DNA of 6,579 bases. Source: Paludibacteraceae bacterium. Its GTDB lineage: Bacteria; Bacteroidota; Bacteroidia; Bacteroidales; Paludibacteraceae. The stretch covers positions 1 to 6,579 of the forward strand of contig JAGCZK010000108.1 in NCBI GenBank assembly GCA_017960065.1. The letters are read 5' to 3'. The position numbers were made by a program, and so were the translations under genes. Of this stretch, positions 5,675 through 6,579 are shown piece after piece; position 1 is the stretch's first letter; the number at the start of each line of letters is the position of its first letter. The notes beneath the pieces are model-generated. The model had not been told where the DNA came from, ran no database searches, and worked only from the letters and a program-made list of their open reading frames with translations.

Positions 5675-6579
5675 ATATTCTTGTTCGGGTTGGCCCGGAG
5701 TGGGGGTCAGTCGGGCGGCCGACAACTTTCCGGCCGCAGCCAGATCCATCACCGTGCTATAGCCGCTGCGACATTCGATCAGGTCGGCAGCTGCAATTTT
5801 TTCGGCAAGCCTGCCGCCTTCGAGCAGGTCTTCGACGTGCACGCCTTGCACCAGCTCCGCCGGCAAGGCCGGTCCGTGCGAAGTTCCCCGCACCAGACAT
5901 ACGGGCTGGGTGGAATGACGGTAACGTTGCAACAGGGCCGTTTCGAACAGGCTGCGCTGGGGTTCGGGACCCGAGAGCAGCAGCAACACCCCGCCGCCGC
6001 TACCGGGCGACAGTTGGCCGAAGCGCGACAGGGGACCGATGTATTCGAGAGGATTGGGGAGCCGCCGTGGATGGCTCAACTGTCCGGCCAGCGACCGGGT
6101 GGCATCGGCATAGTCGGGCACGAGGCAGCGGTCGTATTTCGAGATTATCCGACGGTGCAGCGCGGCGACAACGGGCTCGAGCCACCGGGCCAATCGGGGC
6201 AGCCGGACGTGCAACTGGTGGGTGAGATAGGCACACGGGCACAACGGGCACCACAAGCCGAAACGGTTGTCCGAAATCACCTCATCGATGCCGTATTGGC
6301 GCACCACGCGGGACAGGTCGCGGTGCTCGCGCCACACGCTCCACACCAAACGCGGCAAGGCGACCAGCACGGCCCCAACTTGCGACGCCCCGGCGCTATA
6401 GCGCATCCGGAAACTGGGGGTCAAATCGACAAAACTACAGTCAGGAAATTCGGCGGCAATCAGGCTGCGGGCATCGCCTTCGGCGGCCCATACGACTTCG
6501 CATCCCTGCGCTTGCAGGCGCCGGGCCAGGGCAATTGAGCGGGAGGCATGTCCCAGCCCCCATTCGAGCGGAGCCAGCA
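5624..6579 (-). CDS. Glycosyltransferase, GLGHA-motif type (partial, 5' end beyond window)
   Basis: 317 codons plus a stop are visible, and the frame is open to the right edge, so the start codon lies outside. Probably only a handful of residues are missing, since the first visible residues are LAPLEWGLGHASRS, the glycine-rich loop that starts this family of GT-B, MurG/UDP-glycosyltransferase-like proteins. Further family landmarks, numbered from the first full codon, are VISDNRFG (100-107) with THQL (119-122) in the N-terminal domain, EYIGPLSRF (178-186) at the interdomain region, LLLLSGPEPQR (198-208) opening the C-terminal domain, and CRSGYSTVMDL (269-279) followed by PTPGQPEQEYL (292-302) in the donor-binding lobe. 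Donor and acceptor are unknown; the enzyme would be cytoplasmic or peripheral to the inner membrane. A TTG at 6424 is not the start because the conserved GLGHA loop lies upstream of it. The final 16 codons and stop overlap recO. No dedicated terminator fits between the two genes. Confidence 0.85.
   Translation of the reverse strand, partial: LAPLEWGLGHASRSIALARRLQAQGCEVVWAAEGDARSLIAAEFPDCSFVDLTPSFRMRYSAGASQVGAVLVALPRLVWSVWREHRDLSRVVRQYGIDEVISDNRFGLWCPLCPCAYLTHQLHVRLPRLARWLEPVVAALHRRIISKYDRCLVPDYADATRSLAGQLSHPRRLPNPLEYIGPLSRFGQLSPGSGGGVLLLLSGPEPQRSLFETALLQRYRHSTQPVCLVRGTSHGPALPAELVQGVHVEDLLEGGRLAEKIAAADLIECRSGYSTVMDLAAAGKLSAARLTPTPGQPEQEYLAEHLQQHFHTVGPEV

Noticed and set aside
5715..5737. Perfect 7-bp GC inverted repeat (GCGGCCG / CGGCCGC) with a 9-nt loop about 40 nt after recO
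   Set aside because: It is not followed by a T run on either strand, lies inside glycosyltransferase coding sequence and is explained by Ala/Gly codons, so I do not call a terminator.
5681..6538. 285-codon open frame on the + strand after recO
   Set aside because: It is antisense to the glycosyltransferase, whose translation carries conserved family motifs; the + strand product shows none.

Overview
The window reads as a chromosomal housekeeping segment of a GC-rich member of the Bacteroidota, most likely Bacteroidales. Four things point there. A TAnnTTTG-type -7 promoter box lies upstream of the first gene. A protein ends in a type IX secretion (T9SS) C-terminal sorting domain. The signal peptidase I is of the long form, with a large insertion. 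A WbqC-family gene directly follows lepB. GC content looks high by eye (around 60%), which also explains the many long shadow ORFs. I cannot name the genus.

Layout. Positions 1-72 are a short leader with a promoter box. Five genes then run on the + strand with almost no spacing: dapB (73-792, lysine/diaminopimelate synthesis), a 10-nt gap, lepB (803-2263, signal peptidase I), a WbqC-family gene (2260-2910, overlapping the lepB stop), a secreted trypsin-fold lysyl-endopeptidase-like protease with a T9SS sorting domain (2865-5027, overlapping the WbqC gene by 46 nt), and recO (5024-5674, ATGA overlap with the protease stop). On the - strand, a glycosyltransferase of the GLGHA-motif type (5624 to beyond the right edge) converges on recO. 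The two coding regions overlap by 51 nt, tail to tail.

How the genes relate. The five + strand genes look like one transcription unit with translational coupling. Most have unrelated cell-maintenance roles: amino acid and cell-wall precursor, signal-peptide removal, surface-glycan-associated WbqC, and recombination repair. The odd member is the exported protease. It needs LepB, encoded two genes upstream, for signal peptide cleavage and the T9SS for crossing the outer membrane. Its active-site motifs match the Achromobacter lysyl endopeptidase/PepK type, including an Asp at the position that gives Lys specificity.

I found no RNA gene, CRISPR array, insertion sequence or repeat array, and no clearly undescribed system. 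The points most worth a second look are the protease and its gene context, and the two long gene overlaps.
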